From: Nitrospirota bacterium
Lineage (GTDB): Bacteria > Nitrospirota > Nitrospiria > Nitrospirales > NS-4
Assembly: GCA_004298335.1 (NCBI GenBank)
Contig: SCTG01000034.1
Coordinates: forward strand, 1 to 32,539
Direction: 5' to 3'
DNA: 32,539 nucleotides
The position numbers and the translations under genes are program-made. The notes beneath the pieces were generated by a model. That model searched no databases and was not told the origin of the DNA. It saw only the letters and a list, made by a program, of their open reading frames with translations. How positions within the stretch are numbered: position 1 is the first letter of the stretch; each line of letters starts with the position of its first letter. Below are positions 1 through 7,007 of this stretch, piece after piece.

Positions 1-402
1 ATGACGAAGCGCTCGATCTACGTGGACCACCACGTGCACGAGAACCAGGAGAGCAAGCGCCTGACGATCGTCCCCGGCAAGAGCAAGTATATCTTCGTCT
101 ATCCGTTCCTGAAGACCCGCGAGTGGTTCCTGCTCACGAAGGCCGCGCGGCAGGGCATGATGGATGAGCATATCGAAGTGGGCCACAAGTTTCCCTCCGT
201 CAAGCTCAACACGACGTACTCCTTCGGCCTGGACGACCAGGAATGGGTGGTCGCGTTCGAGAGCGACAAGCCTGAGGACTTCCTCGATCTCGTGATGGCC
301 CTGCGCGAAACCGAGGGGAGCCGCTACACCCTGCGCGACACGCCGATCTTCACGTGCGTCCACAAGAGTCTCAAAGAGGCCCTCGACACCCTCGGGGGAT
401 AA
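1..402 (+). CDS. Chlorite dismutase/HemQ-family haem protein, C-terminal part (5' truncated)
   Basis: This is the C-terminal half of a chlorite dismutase / coproheme decarboxylase (HemQ, ChdC) family protein. The family usually has about 230-250 residues, so the ATG at position 1 is probably an internal methionine and the start lies outside the window. The visible 133 residues carry the family signature: KTREWF (39-44), MMDEH (53-57) with the expected proximal haem ligand His57, and SFGLDD (74-79). When aligned by GLDD, the distal position is Leu69. Classical chlorite dismutases have Arg there and Bacillus-type HemQ has Gln. This argues against chlorite breakdown and leaves coproheme decarboxylase or another haem role. 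The N-terminal half, with the HemQ catalytic Tyr, is not visible. The hemE-hemH-hemG cluster 5 kb away makes a haem-synthesis role plausible. Family assignment is firm; function is open. Confidence 0.85.
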   Translation: MTKRSIYVDHHVHENQESKRLTIVPGKSKYIFVYPFLKTREWFLLTKAARQGMMDEHIEVGHKFPSVKLNTTYSFGLDDQEWVVAFESDKPEDFLDLVMALRETEGSRYTLRDTPIFTCVHKSLKEALDTLGG

Positions 403-448
403 GGCGGTCGCGCTCTTCCCCGCAGGGTCTCCTTCCGCGAAGGCCACC

Positions 449-1066
449 ATCCTCTCCGCCGTTCTGCCCGGCGCGGGCCAGTTCCTCAAAGGACAGTCCC
501 GGCACGCCGTCCTTATTTTCTCGTCGGGGCTTCTCCTTCTCGGAGCCACATGGACGCTGGCGGAGGGATTGGGCGTCCGCGCCGCGATTTTGTTTTTTCT
601 GCTCCTGGTTCTGCCCTGGTGGTCGCTGCAAAGCTACGACGCGTACCTGCCGGCACCCTACCCGAAACCCGGCCTTCTTCATACCTTGCGGATCGCATAC
701 GAACGAGGCCACGACCTTCGCTACATCGGCGCCCACTTTTTTCTCACGGCGTTCATGGACGTCTACATCATTGTCGCCAACCCGGAATACGGGCTGAAGG
801 TCTTTGGCACCACGTTTGGAGGCCTGTGGGGCGTCCTCTGGAAGCTGCAATCGCCCGTTTTTCACCTCTTGATCGGCATTGGATTTCTTGGCGTCAAGCG
901 CTGGGGGCTTCTGGTCTATCTCCTGTACGCGGTCTTCGGCTTCGTCAATGCGACGGTTAATCTCGTCGTCCTTCCCCCGCCGCACAACATCCGCATCGTC
1001 TTCCTCGGATTGCTCGCCGTCTTCACCGCCTACATCCTCTGGCGCCGCAAACGCTTCGCGCCGTGA
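449..1066 (+). CDS. Polytopic membrane protein with LPGAGQ motif (start unclear)
   Basis: This is a hydrophobic protein with about six predicted membrane helices ending at the TGA at 1064-1066. The first normal start in the frame is TTG 569, but coding clearly begins earlier. From 401 on, the frame reads as real protein, including ILSAVLPGAGQFLKGQ, a motif typical of small TM2/DUF5683-like membrane proteins, followed by a helix (AVLIFSSGLLLLGA). The frame is closed by TGA at 293-295. There is no ATG, GTG or TTG between that stop and 569. The start given here is ATC 449, which has GAAGG five bases upstream. It is only the best guess; a sequencing error or a different rare start is possible. 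The gene follows the haem protein directly. Function is unknown. Confidence 0.6.
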   Translation: MLSAVLPGAGQFLKGQSRHAVLIFSSGLLLLGATWTLAEGLGVRAAILFFLLLVLPWWSLQSYDAYLPAPYPKPGLLHTLRIAYERGHDLRYIGAHFFLTAFMDVYIIVANPEYGLKVFGTTFGGLWGVLWKLQSPVFHLLIGIGFLGVKRWGLLVYLLYAVFGFVNATVNLVVLPPPHNIRIVFLGLLAVFTAYILWRRKRFAP

Positions 1067-1080
1067 CCACCTAGCCTTTA

Positions 1081-1110
1081 TTGACAGCGCGCGAAGGCGT
1101 GTGTTATCCA
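1081..1110 (+). promoter_or_regulatory. Sigma-70-like promoter for the 1136 operon
   Basis: A perfect -35 TTGACA lies at 1081-1086. A -10 TATCCA (1105-1110) follows after 18 bases, or TTATCC after 17. It sits just past the end of the upstream membrane-protein gene and about 25 bases before the 67-residue gene, which has a Shine-Dalgarno-like GAGG near 1125. Confidence 0.55.
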
Positions 1111-1135
1111 AGAGTTGCAGCAACGAGGTCGCAGC

Positions 1136-1339
1136 ATGGAAACCACACCGCTCTATGTCCTGAGGCGGGCCGACGGCACGTTTAAATTCTACGTGACGCC
1201 CGACTACGCCAAGGAGTCGGGCGTGAACCCCGACAAGCTGGTCTGCGTGGACGTTCCCAACTCCATTTACGCGGAAGGTTCCGTTGACGACGTGTCCACG
1301 TATATCGCCCAGGAACTGGAAAAACAGGCGTCTTCATGA
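1136..1339 (+). CDS. Small hypothetical protein (67 aa)
   Basis: This is a 67-residue soluble protein starting METTPLYVLRRADGTFKFYV. The ATG at 1136 is preferred over the upstream in-frame ATG because GAGG lies seven bases before it and a TTGACA promoter ends just upstream. It has no signal peptide, membrane segment or Cys motif; Val, Asp and Tyr are common, which suggests a small beta-rich fold. Its last codons overlap the next gene in an ATGA (1336-1339), so the two products are translationally coupled and probably work together. I do not recognise the family. Confidence 0.65.
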   Translation: METTPLYVLRRADGTFKFYVTPDYAKESGVNPDKLVCVDVPNSIYAEGSVDDVSTYIAQELEKQASS

Positions 1340-2643
1340 GCGCGACGGCTTCCATCACGGCCCCTCCGAACCCGGCCCTCACGCGGGAACAGATCGAAGC
1401 GGTCATCGCATCGCTCCAGCCCGTCCAGCGGATCATGATCCGCCTCCTGCTGCTGCCCTACATGAGCCCGAGTTCCGACGACGTGTTCTTCATGGCGCGG
1501 GAGCGGACCGAGCCGAACATGAGAGCCGGCGGCAACATCGCGACGGCCTTCGGAAGCAATGCGGACATCCGCCGGGAAAAAATCAGCGGGGTCCCCAAGG
1601 ACTGGATCGTCTCGGTCGAGAACAGGGCCCGGCAATACCAGGCCCAGTTGCGCGAAAACCTGGTCCGGCTCAACCTGCTGTCCGACTTCTTTCGGGACTA
1701 CCTAGCCGGGTTGCAACCGGAGATCGCCGCGCTGGAGCACCTGCTCTCCGCCGAATGCGAGATGAGCCCGGAGTCCCTGGACGATCTGCGCGCCCAGGCA
1801 CGGCTCTCGCCCATCACCTACGCCCTGAAAAAGCTGGCCGCGCGCGCGGACAAGCAGGAGGTGGAGGAGGAGGACTACCGCCGCGAACGCCTGAGCCTGG
1901 AATACCAAGCCCACCTGCGCCGCCGCGACCGCTTCAAAAAGCGGCTGGACCAGATCACGGTGGAACGCCAGGCCGCCCTGATCTCCTCGCTCTCGGATGA
2001 ATTTCTGGCCGAGGTCTGGGGTCTCGCGGTCGGCCCGATCAGGAACCGCCGGGTGAAAGCCATCCAGGCGTATCTCAGCGCGCTGACGATCGCCCTGAAC
2101 GCCAGTCCTGACCAGGCGAGCATGACCGCCGCGGTCAACGCCGGCATCGGCCCCAAGCTGGCGGGCGGCAGTAAGAACGAGGGCGTCAGCAGCAGCCCCG
2201 TGGGCTTGGGGGGCGATCTGTGGTCGCTCACCGTTCACGCGCTCGCCGCCGAACTGATGTCCTCGGGAGCCCCCAAACCCTGCATGCATCCCGAGAGCGG
2301 AACAAAAGCCCTGGCCGCAAAACTCCGCGGCCTGGCGACGTACGAACTGGGCGAAGACGATGAAGTGAAGATCTGGACCAGGACCGTGGCGTGCTTCAAC
2401 TGCGCGACGGCGCTCCGCACCGCCCAGCAGGGGTCCGGCCTGCTGGCCCGTCAGGCCGACGAGGTGCTGGCCCAGGTCACGACCCGCACGGCCATGCCCC
2501 GCAAGGAAGTCGCCGAGGCTGTTCCGGAAAAAGCCAAGGACGTCCCTGAAGAGACCGGCATCTCCCTGGAGGAGCGGTTGCGCCCCTGGATCGGCGATGA
2601 TGCGGGCGAAACGGGGGGAAGAGGTTCCCAAACCTGGTGGTAG
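1336..2643 (+). CDS. Hypothetical protein with CxH/CxxC motif, coupled to the 67-aa gene
   Basis: This is a 435-residue soluble protein of unknown function. The start ATG overlaps the stop of the preceding gene (ATGA). Residues about 95-215 are highly charged and helical, probably coiled-coil or an extended bundle. Residues 290-360 hold Cys316-x-His318 and Cys353-x-x-Cys356 (PCMHPES and CFNCATAL), a plausible zinc site but not a family I can name. The C-terminus is low in complexity and acidic. It has no signal peptide or membrane helix. The tight coupling to the 67-residue partner is the best clue to its role. Confidence 0.7.
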   Translation: MSATASITAPPNPALTREQIEAVIASLQPVQRIMIRLLLLPYMSPSSDDVFFMARERTEPNMRAGGNIATAFGSNADIRREKISGVPKDWIVSVENRARQYQAQLRENLVRLNLLSDFFRDYLAGLQPEIAALEHLLSAECEMSPESLDDLRAQARLSPITYALKKLAARADKQEVEEEDYRRERLSLEYQAHLRRRDRFKKRLDQITVERQAALISSLSDEFLAEVWGLAVGPIRNRRVKAIQAYLSALTIALNASPDQASMTAAVNAGIGPKLAGGSKNEGVSSSPVGLGGDLWSLTVHALAAELMSSGAPKPCMHPESGTKALAAKLRGLATYELGEDDEVKIWTRTVACFNCATALRTAQQGSGLLARQADEVLAQVTTRTAMPRKEVAEAVPEKAKDVPEETGISLEERLRPWIGDDAGETGGRGSQTWW

Positions 2644-2653
2644 GCGCCGGCCG

Positions 2654-3058
2654 ATGCGCTCCCGGTGTGATGGCATGCTCGGCCGCCTGATTGTCGCAGG
2701 TGCGCTCCTCGGCCTCCTGTCCGCGCCGGCATTCGGCGCATCCCTGTCCGTCACGGAACTCCTGGAACACGGCGAGCAGTACCACCAACAGCCGGTGTCG
2801 GTCGTCGGCGAAGCCGCCGATGTGGCGACGCAGACCGGCCCCCGCAACCGGCCCTTTTACACCTTCGTGTTGAAAGACCGGCAAGGGAGCGTGACCGTCA
2901 TCATGCAGGGGAAGCCGGAGCTGTCCAATGGAGACGCCGTCATGGTGCATGGGGTCTTCATCAAATCCCGCAAGGCCGGACGGTCGACCATCACCAACCG
3001 CATCGAGGCAACGGTCGTCCGCCAATTGCACGGCACCAAAGAGCCGTTCGTGGGATGA
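2654..3058 (+). CDS. Secreted OB-fold-like protein
   Basis: This is a 134-residue protein with an N-terminal signal peptide: a basic start, the hydrophobic stretch LIVAGALLGLLSAPAFG, and likely cleavage after AFG near residue 28. The mature part (SVTELLEHGEQYHQQPVSVVG, split as VTELLEHG...VSVVGE, then FYTFVLKDRQGSVTVIM and GDAVMVHGVF) has the strand pattern of small OB-fold (tRNA_anti-like) domains found in bacterial periplasmic proteins. No catalytic motif is visible. ATG 2654 is chosen for the GGTGG..AGG stretch upstream; ATG 2675 is an alternative that still leaves a signal peptide. It follows the 435-residue gene by ten bases and may be co-transcribed. Confidence 0.65.
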   Translation: MRSRCDGMLGRLIVAGALLGLLSAPAFGASLSVTELLEHGEQYHQQPVSVVGEAADVATQTGPRNRPFYTFVLKDRQGSVTVIMQGKPELSNGDAVMVHGVFIKSRKAGRSTITNRIEATVVRQLHGTKEPFVG

Positions 3059-3063
3059 GGGTA

Positions 3064-3194
3064 CTTTTATAAAAGGATCACTTGTGGTATTGAATATCCG
3101 CCCCTCTTTGATCGAAAGGGTCGGCCCAAAGAAGATTACTTGTGGCATTGGATATCCGGCATGTTTGATCGAAATGCCGGTACGAGCTAGCTCG
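3064..3194 (+). repeat. Palindrome and tandem hairpin-repeat cluster upstream of tRNA
   Basis: Four symmetrical elements fill this gap. A perfect 12-base palindrome, CTTTTATAAAAG, lies at 3064-3075. Two copies of a roughly 48-base unit follow, at 3076-3124 and 3134-3180. Their first 25 bases match at 22 positions, and both contain the identical core TTTGATCGAAA (3107-3117 and 3164-3174). The bases around the core differ between copies but still pair: CCGGCA with TGCCGG in copy 2, and CCG plus CCC with GGG plus CGG in copy 1. A second perfect palindrome, CGAGCTAGCTCG, lies at 3183-3194, four bases before the tRNA. Confidence 0.8.
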
Positions 3195-3198
3195 GTTT

Positions 3199-3274
3199 GG
3201 CGGTGTAGCTCAGTTGGTAGAGCAGCGGACTCATAAGCCGCGGGTCGGGGGTTCGATACCCTCCACCGCCACCA
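3199..3274 (+). tRNA. tRNA with CAT anticodon (elongator Met, or Ile2)
   Basis: This is a complete 76-base cloverleaf. The acceptor stem GGCGGTG pairs with CACCGCC, the D arm reads AGCTCAGTTGGTAGAGC, and the anticodon loop is CTCATAA, giving CAT. The T arm reads GGGGGTTCGATACCCTC and the encoded CCA is at 3272-3274. The anticodon stem GCGGA/GCCGC has one A-G mismatch next to the loop. The lack of the initiator-type acceptor mismatch argues for elongator tRNA-Met; a lysidine-modified tRNA-Ile2 cannot be excluded by eye. Confidence 0.93.
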
Positions 3275-3353
3275 TACCCGCCCTGGCCCGATGACGTCCT
3301 TCCCTGGATTTTCCAACGTGGTATCGTGCTGAAAGGCGACGCGGCACCCGATT

Positions 3354-4130
3354 ATGGCAAAAATACTGATAGTCGATGACGAACCCAGCTTCTGCGAGCT
3401 GCTGAAGACGCTTCTCAAAAGCCAGGGACATGAGGCCATGACGGCCTACACCGGGCGTGACGCCCTGGACTCCTTCATGCAATGCCGTCCCGATTTCACT
3501 TTGCTCGACCTCCGCATGCCGGAGATGGACGGACTCGAAGTCCTGAAGAAGATCCGCGCGATCGATCCGAGGGCCGCCGTGATGATCCTGACGGCCTGGG
3601 GCACGGACGAGATGGAGCAACAGGCCCGGCGGCTGGGCGCGACCGATTTTCTGAGCAAGGCCATCTCGCTCGAAACCATCCTGGCGTCCTTGGAACGCGG
3701 GCTCAAGCCGCCGGGGCCGGCCGCGGCGGCGGAAAAGGCCGCCCTTCCCGGCATTCCCCCGACGGACGACATTTTTCTGGTGGAGGGGAAGACAGACGTG
3801 CGCGACAAGTTCATGGGGTTCCTGAGCCAGCACGGCATCACCGCCAAACCGGCCAAGGACGGCCCCACGGTCCTCGGTATGCTGGACAAGGAGAGACCGC
3901 CGCTCATTGTGCTGGACATGGACCTGTCGGGCATGAAAGGCGTGGACGTGCTGCGGAAAATGCGCGAGAAGAATTACGCCGGCGGGATCATCATGATGAC
4001 CGCCGGCCAGCAGGAGACCCTCATCAAAGAAGCCTGGAGCATGGGGTTGGTCGATATTCTCGGAAAGCCCCTGGAACCGGAGCGGCTCATGCTGGCCATC
4101 CAGGTTGGCCTGATTCTCACCAAAAGCTGA
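3354..4130 (+). CDS. Double receiver-domain response regulator without output domain
   Basis: This is a 258-residue protein made only of two CheY-like receiver domains joined by an Ala/Pro linker (about 118-136). Domain 1 has a full active site: Asp8-Asp9, phosphoacceptor Asp52 in LLDLRMPEMDG, Thr80 and Lys102. Domain 2 keeps Asp188 in VLDMDLSGMKG, Thr216 and Lys238, but the acidic pair is replaced by Glu-Gly-Lys in LVEGKTD, so Mg binding and phosphorylation there are doubtful. There is no DNA-binding or enzymatic output, so it probably acts as a phosphate sink, an adaptor or in a phosphorelay. No kinase gene adjoins it. The start ATG 3354 is the first in frame. Confidence 0.9.
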   Translation: MAKILIVDDEPSFCELLKTLLKSQGHEAMTAYTGRDALDSFMQCRPDFTLLDLRMPEMDGLEVLKKIRAIDPRAAVMILTAWGTDEMEQQARRLGATDFLSKAISLETILASLERGLKPPGPAAAAEKAALPGIPPTDDIFLVEGKTDVRDKFMGFLSQHGITAKPAKDGPTVLGMLDKERPPLIVLDMDLSGMKGVDVLRKMREKNYAGGIIMMTAGQQETLIKEAWSMGLVDILGKPLEPERLMLAIQVGLILTKS

Positions 4131-4139
4131 GCGTTCCCC

Positions 4140-4541
4140 TCACGACTTGGCTTCCGACGGCGGCCAGTCCATCTCGGCCTGGCGCCCGCAATAAAAACAG
4201 GACAAGCGGTAGCGCCCTTTGCGCCGGGGGTTCGGCAGCGACGTGAAGACCACGGGAGTGCCGTCGTGCGGGCAGACCGGCTGCTGGTGCATCAAGTGTT
4301 CGTACGCGAGGTCCAGCAAGGCGGTGTCATCCCAGGGAGGCCCGGACGCCTCCCGACCGGTCACCCGGTCCCGCCACCCGCACCGCTCGCATGCCAAGTC
4401 GAAGGATTTGACCCGGTCGCGAAACTGCGAGAGGTCCGTGACCAGGACCGGGCCCGGGCACCCCGCCCGTTCGCATGCGATCGGCTCATACTGGAGCGCT
4501 TGAATGAACCGTTGATGGCGGATGTGCTCGGAGTCAGGCAT
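4140..4541 (-). CDS. Cysteine-rich zinc-ribbon-like hypothetical protein
   Basis: This is a 133-residue protein with paired cysteines: C23/C28 (CERAGC), C51/C54 (CERCGW), C90 with H92 (CPHDG) and C115/C118 (CFYCGR). It probably binds one or two zinc ions. No known enzyme motif is seen. An ATG at 4553 is also in frame, but a -10 box (TACAAT, 4552-4557) lies over it. I therefore take ATG 4541, which would be almost leaderless. It converges on the double-receiver gene, with the stop codons 10 bases apart. Confidence 0.65.
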   Translation of the reverse strand: MPDSEHIRHQRFIQALQYEPIACERAGCPGPVLVTDLSQFRDRVKSFDLACERCGWRDRVTGREASGPPWDDTALLDLAYEHLMHQQPVCPHDGTPVVFTSLPNPRRKGRYRLSCFYCGRQAEMDWPPSEAKS

Positions 4542-4551
4542 GGACGGCTTC

Positions 4552-4580
4552 ATTGTATCGCCCGGCGGGCGATTCGGCAA
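4552..4580 (-). promoter_or_regulatory. Sigma-70-like promoter of the 4541 gene
   Basis: On the minus strand, TTGCCG (4575-4580), a 17-base spacer and TACAAT (4552-4557). The -10 box ends ten bases before ATG 4541, so the transcript would carry almost no leader. Confidence 0.5.
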
Positions 4581-4592
4581 ACGACTCCGCGC

Positions 4593-4621
4593 TTGAAAGC
4601 CTTGCCCCCAGGGGATATGAT
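4593..4621 (+). promoter_or_regulatory. Sigma-70-like promoter of the TPR lipoprotein gene
   Basis: TTGAAA (4593-4598), a 17-base spacer and TATGAT (4616-4621). The start ATG 4630 lies only eight bases after the -10 box and no Shine-Dalgarno sequence fits between them, so a leaderless mRNA is predicted. Confidence 0.65.
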
Positions 4622-4629
4622 AGTGCCGC

Positions 4630-5082
4630 ATGCATTGGCGCCCCCTCCACCTTCTTGCCGTCCTCGCCGTCTCGGGATGCTCATTTCTCAATCCGCCGAC
4701 CCCGCTGCGGCCGACGCTGCCGGCCAACAACTGCCAGCCCATCTCCGTTACCAATCATAACCTGACCGGGATGGCGCATTACAAAGAGCGGCGGCTCGAA
4801 CCGGCCAAGGAGGAGTTCCTGATCGCGGTGGAGGAAGGGCCCAAATGCGCCGAGGCCCATTACAACCTTGGCCTCACCCTGACGTACCTGGGCGAGAAGG
4901 ACGAGGCCCGCAAGCACTTCATCGAAGCCGCCGATCTTGCGCCCGGCAACCGGGTGATCTGGGACTCCCCGGCGCTCCGACCGTACGGCGAGCCCCAGAA
5001 GGAACCGAAGAAGAAAAAAGAGACGGCGGCGGAAAGGGCGCCCGGAGGGTTCGGCAATCGGGGAGGCATGGGGGGGTATTAA
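4630..5082 (+). CDS. TPR-repeat lipoprotein
   Basis: This is a 150-residue lipoprotein. A short basic and hydrophobic signal ends in the lipobox AVSGC, with Cys17 as the lipidated residue. Residues about 44-105 form two tetratricopeptide-like units (HYKERRLEPAKEEFLIAVE and HYNLGLTLTYLGEKDEARKH), which normally mediate protein-protein contacts. The tail is rich in Lys, Glu and Gly. It is likely anchored in the inner or outer membrane facing the periplasm, as a scaffold or assembly factor; no partner is evident from its neighbours. It converges on the next gene with 11 bases between them. Confidence 0.8.
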   Translation: MHWRPLHLLAVLAVSGCSFLNPPTPLRPTLPANNCQPISVTNHNLTGMAHYKERRLEPAKEEFLIAVEEGPKCAEAHYNLGLTLTYLGEKDEARKHFIEAADLAPGNRVIWDSPALRPYGEPQKEPKKKKETAAERAPGGFGNRGGMGGY

Positions 5083-5093
5083 ACCCGGCGGCG

Positions 5094-5528
5094 CTACAAC
5101 CCGACCTGCGTCTTGATCTCCTCTCTGACCTGCTCCTTCACGGCCCACATCCACTCCTCCAGTTTCGGGAACAGATAGCCGTCGTTCCCCGAGAACCCCT
5201 GGATGAGGACTTCGGTGGACTTTTCGATGCGGTCTTCGTCAAGCACCATCTTGACCTTCTGATCGGCGATCTTCCGGGTCAGCATCTGCATGAGTTTGAT
5301 CTGCTGGCCGGGCGATCCGCCCGACACGCCCAGGATCGTCCGCTGAAAGAGATCGAGCTCGTCCTGTATCTCCACAAAGACCCGCATGACCCGCGGAATC
5401 AGCCACCCCTTCCGGTTGATGAAGAAATCGTAGGAGATCGCCGGGGCGTTCGGTTCCCGAAAGGGACCGGTCGAGAGGGTGACGTCATAGACGTATTTGG
5501 GGGGAGTCTGTGGGGCCTTGTCAGCCAT
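5094..5528 (-). CDS. Conserved-looking hypothetical protein (144 aa)
   Basis: This is a 144-residue soluble protein, MADKAPQTPPKYVYDVTLST onward. It has no signal peptide, membrane helix or Cys pair. Charged and hydrophobic residues alternate in helical patterns after residue 45 (QDELDLFQRTILGV, KLMQMLTRKIADQKVKMVLD). I do not recognise the family. It has its own promoter inside the 3' end of hemG, so it can be expressed apart from the haem operon behind which it lies. Confidence 0.65.
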   Translation of the reverse strand: MADKAPQTPPKYVYDVTLSTGPFREPNAPAISYDFFINRKGWLIPRVMRVFVEIQDELDLFQRTILGVSGGSPGQQIKLMQMLTRKIADQKVKMVLDEDRIEKSTEVLIQGFSGNDGYLFPKLEEWMWAVKEQVREEIKTQVGL

Positions 5529-5569
5529 GAGTGCGGGCGCTGGTCCTCATCCTTGCCGGTGACGGGTTT

Positions 5570-5599
5570 ACTATAAGGACCGCGGCGCGCCTTTGTCAA
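5570..5599 (-). promoter_or_regulatory. Sigma-70-like promoter of the 5528 gene
   Basis: On the minus strand, TTGACA (5594-5599), an 18-base spacer and TATAGT (5570-5575). The -35 lies inside the last codons of hemG and the -10 overlaps its stop. The predicted start gives a leader of about 35 bases before ATG 5528. Confidence 0.65.
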
Positions 5600-7007
5600 A
5601 ATAGGCGCGCACCCGTTCCGCCGCGCCCAGGCCGTCCCGGATGCAGTCCGGAATCCCCACGCCCCGGTACGCCGCGCCCGCCACGTAGACGCCCGGCAGC
5701 CGCGCGAGCCGCGCGTCGATGGCGGCCAGCCGATCCAGGTGCCCCACGAGGTACTGGGGCATCGCGCGAGGCCACCGGAACACGCGGGCGAGAACCGGCT
5801 CCTCCGTCACACCCATGACATGTCGAAGGTCTGCGCGCACCAGTTCCACCACTTCCTCGTCCGACCGCTCCAGCACGGCCTCCCGTCCCGCCCCGCCGAG
5901 GTAGGAACGGATCAGCACCGACCCGTCCGGCGCCCGATGGTCCCATTTCGACGACGACCACGTCGACGCCAGCAGCGCGCGCCCTTCAATCCGGGGAATG
6001 ACAAACCCATAGCCGTCCAGGCTGTGGCGGAACCCCTCGCGGCGATAGCCCAGCGTGACCGTCGCGGTGGACGCATAGGGAATGCCTCCCAGCATGCCGG
6101 CCAACGTTGCGTCGAGCGGCTCCAGCAGCCCGGCGGCCCCGAAGGCCGGCGTCGCGAGGACGAGCGCATCCGCGGCGAGCGGCGCGCCGCCTTCCAGGAG
6201 CACGTCATACCCGGCGCCTCCGCCGCGAGCCCGGATTGCACGCACCCGGCGCCCGGTGCAGACCGTCACCCCGGACAGCCGGCCGGCCAGGGCCTTGACG
6301 AGTTCCGACAGCCCCCCCTGCAAGGTGACGAACGGCGTCCACCGCGAGGGCTCCCTTTTTTCGGACGCCCGGTGCTTCCGCCGCGCGGCCAGCATGGACC
6401 GGACAATGCTCCCGTGTTCCCGTTCCATCTCGGGGAATCGCGGGAAGGTCGCCCGGATGCTCAGCTGCTCTGCATCGCCCGCATAGATGCCGGTCATCAG
6501 CGGCTCGATGATCCGCTCCAGGGCTTCGCCGCCGAGGCGGCGGCGGAAGAACTCGCCCAGCGATTCGTCCCCCTCTTCGCGCCGGCGCGGCACGAAGACT
6601 TCCGCGCCCAGCCGAAGCTTGCCCGGCCAGGACAGCAGGCCGCTGCGCAAAAACGGGCCCAGCCTGGTGGGAAAGCCCAGCGCAAGCCCTTCCGGCAACT
6701 CCTCGAGACGGCCTCTCGAATACACAAACGTCCGGCGTCGCTCCGGGTTCGTACCGATCAACCGGTCCTCCAGGCCGAGCTTCCGGCACAGCTCGATCCC
6801 CCACGGCTTCTGGGACAGAAACGAGTCCGGTCCGCCTTCGATGACGAACCCGGCGGCCTGTTCCGTCAGGATCTTGCCGCCGAGGCGGGACTCGGCCTCG
6901 ACCAGCGTGCAGGCGACCGGCGGTCCGCCGGGTTGGGACAGGGCGTAGGCCGCGCTCAGGCCGGCGATCCCGCCGCCGACGACGACGACTGTGCGCGCGG
7001 CGGTCAG
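5571..7007 (-). CDS. hemG: Protoporphyrinogen/coproporphyrinogen III oxidase (FAD), CTG start
   Basis: This is an oxygen-dependent HemY/CgoX-type FAD enzyme of 478 residues. It oxidises protoporphyrinogen IX (classical route) or coproporphyrinogen III (coproporphyrin route). The N-terminal dinucleotide fold VVVVGGGIAGLSAAYAL, the substrate-side EGGPDSFLSQKPW and TLQGGLSELVKAL, and the C-terminal FAD motif GVYVAGAAYRGVGIPDCI mark the family. No ATG, GTG or TTG in the frame lies near the conserved N-terminus. The fitting start is CTG 7007, which overlaps the hemH stop as CTGA and has GGAG eight bases upstream. The last gene of a hemE-hemH-hemG operon, it is probably translationally coupled. Gene naming follows the B. 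subtilis-type oxidase (also called hemY or cgoX); which substrate is used cannot be decided from sequence alone. Confidence 0.93.
   Translation of the reverse strand: MTAARTVVVVGGGIAGLSAAYALSQPGGPPVACTLVEAESRLGGKILTEQAAGFVIEGGPDSFLSQKPWGIELCRKLGLEDRLIGTNPERRRTFVYSRGRLEELPEGLALGFPTRLGPFLRSGLLSWPGKLRLGAEVFVPRRREEGDESLGEFFRRRLGGEALERIIEPLMTGIYAGDAEQLSIRATFPRFPEMEREHGSIVRSMLAARRKHRASEKREPSRWTPFVTLQGGLSELVKALAGRLSGVTVCTGRRVRAIRARGGGAGYDVLLEGGAPLAADALVLATPAFGAAGLLEPLDATLAGMLGGIPYASTATVTLGYRREGFRHSLDGYGFVIPRIEGRALLASTWSSSKWDHRAPDGSVLIRSYLGGAGREAVLERSDEEVVELVRADLRHVMGVTEEPVLARVFRWPRAMPQYLVGHLDRLAAIDARLARLPGVYVAGAAYRGVGIPDCIRDGLGAAERVRAYFDKGAPRSL

Noticed and set aside
371-1123. 250-codon minus-strand frame over the membrane-protein gene
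   Set aside because: Charged, motif-free translation opposite a hydrophobic protein with a clear membrane pattern.
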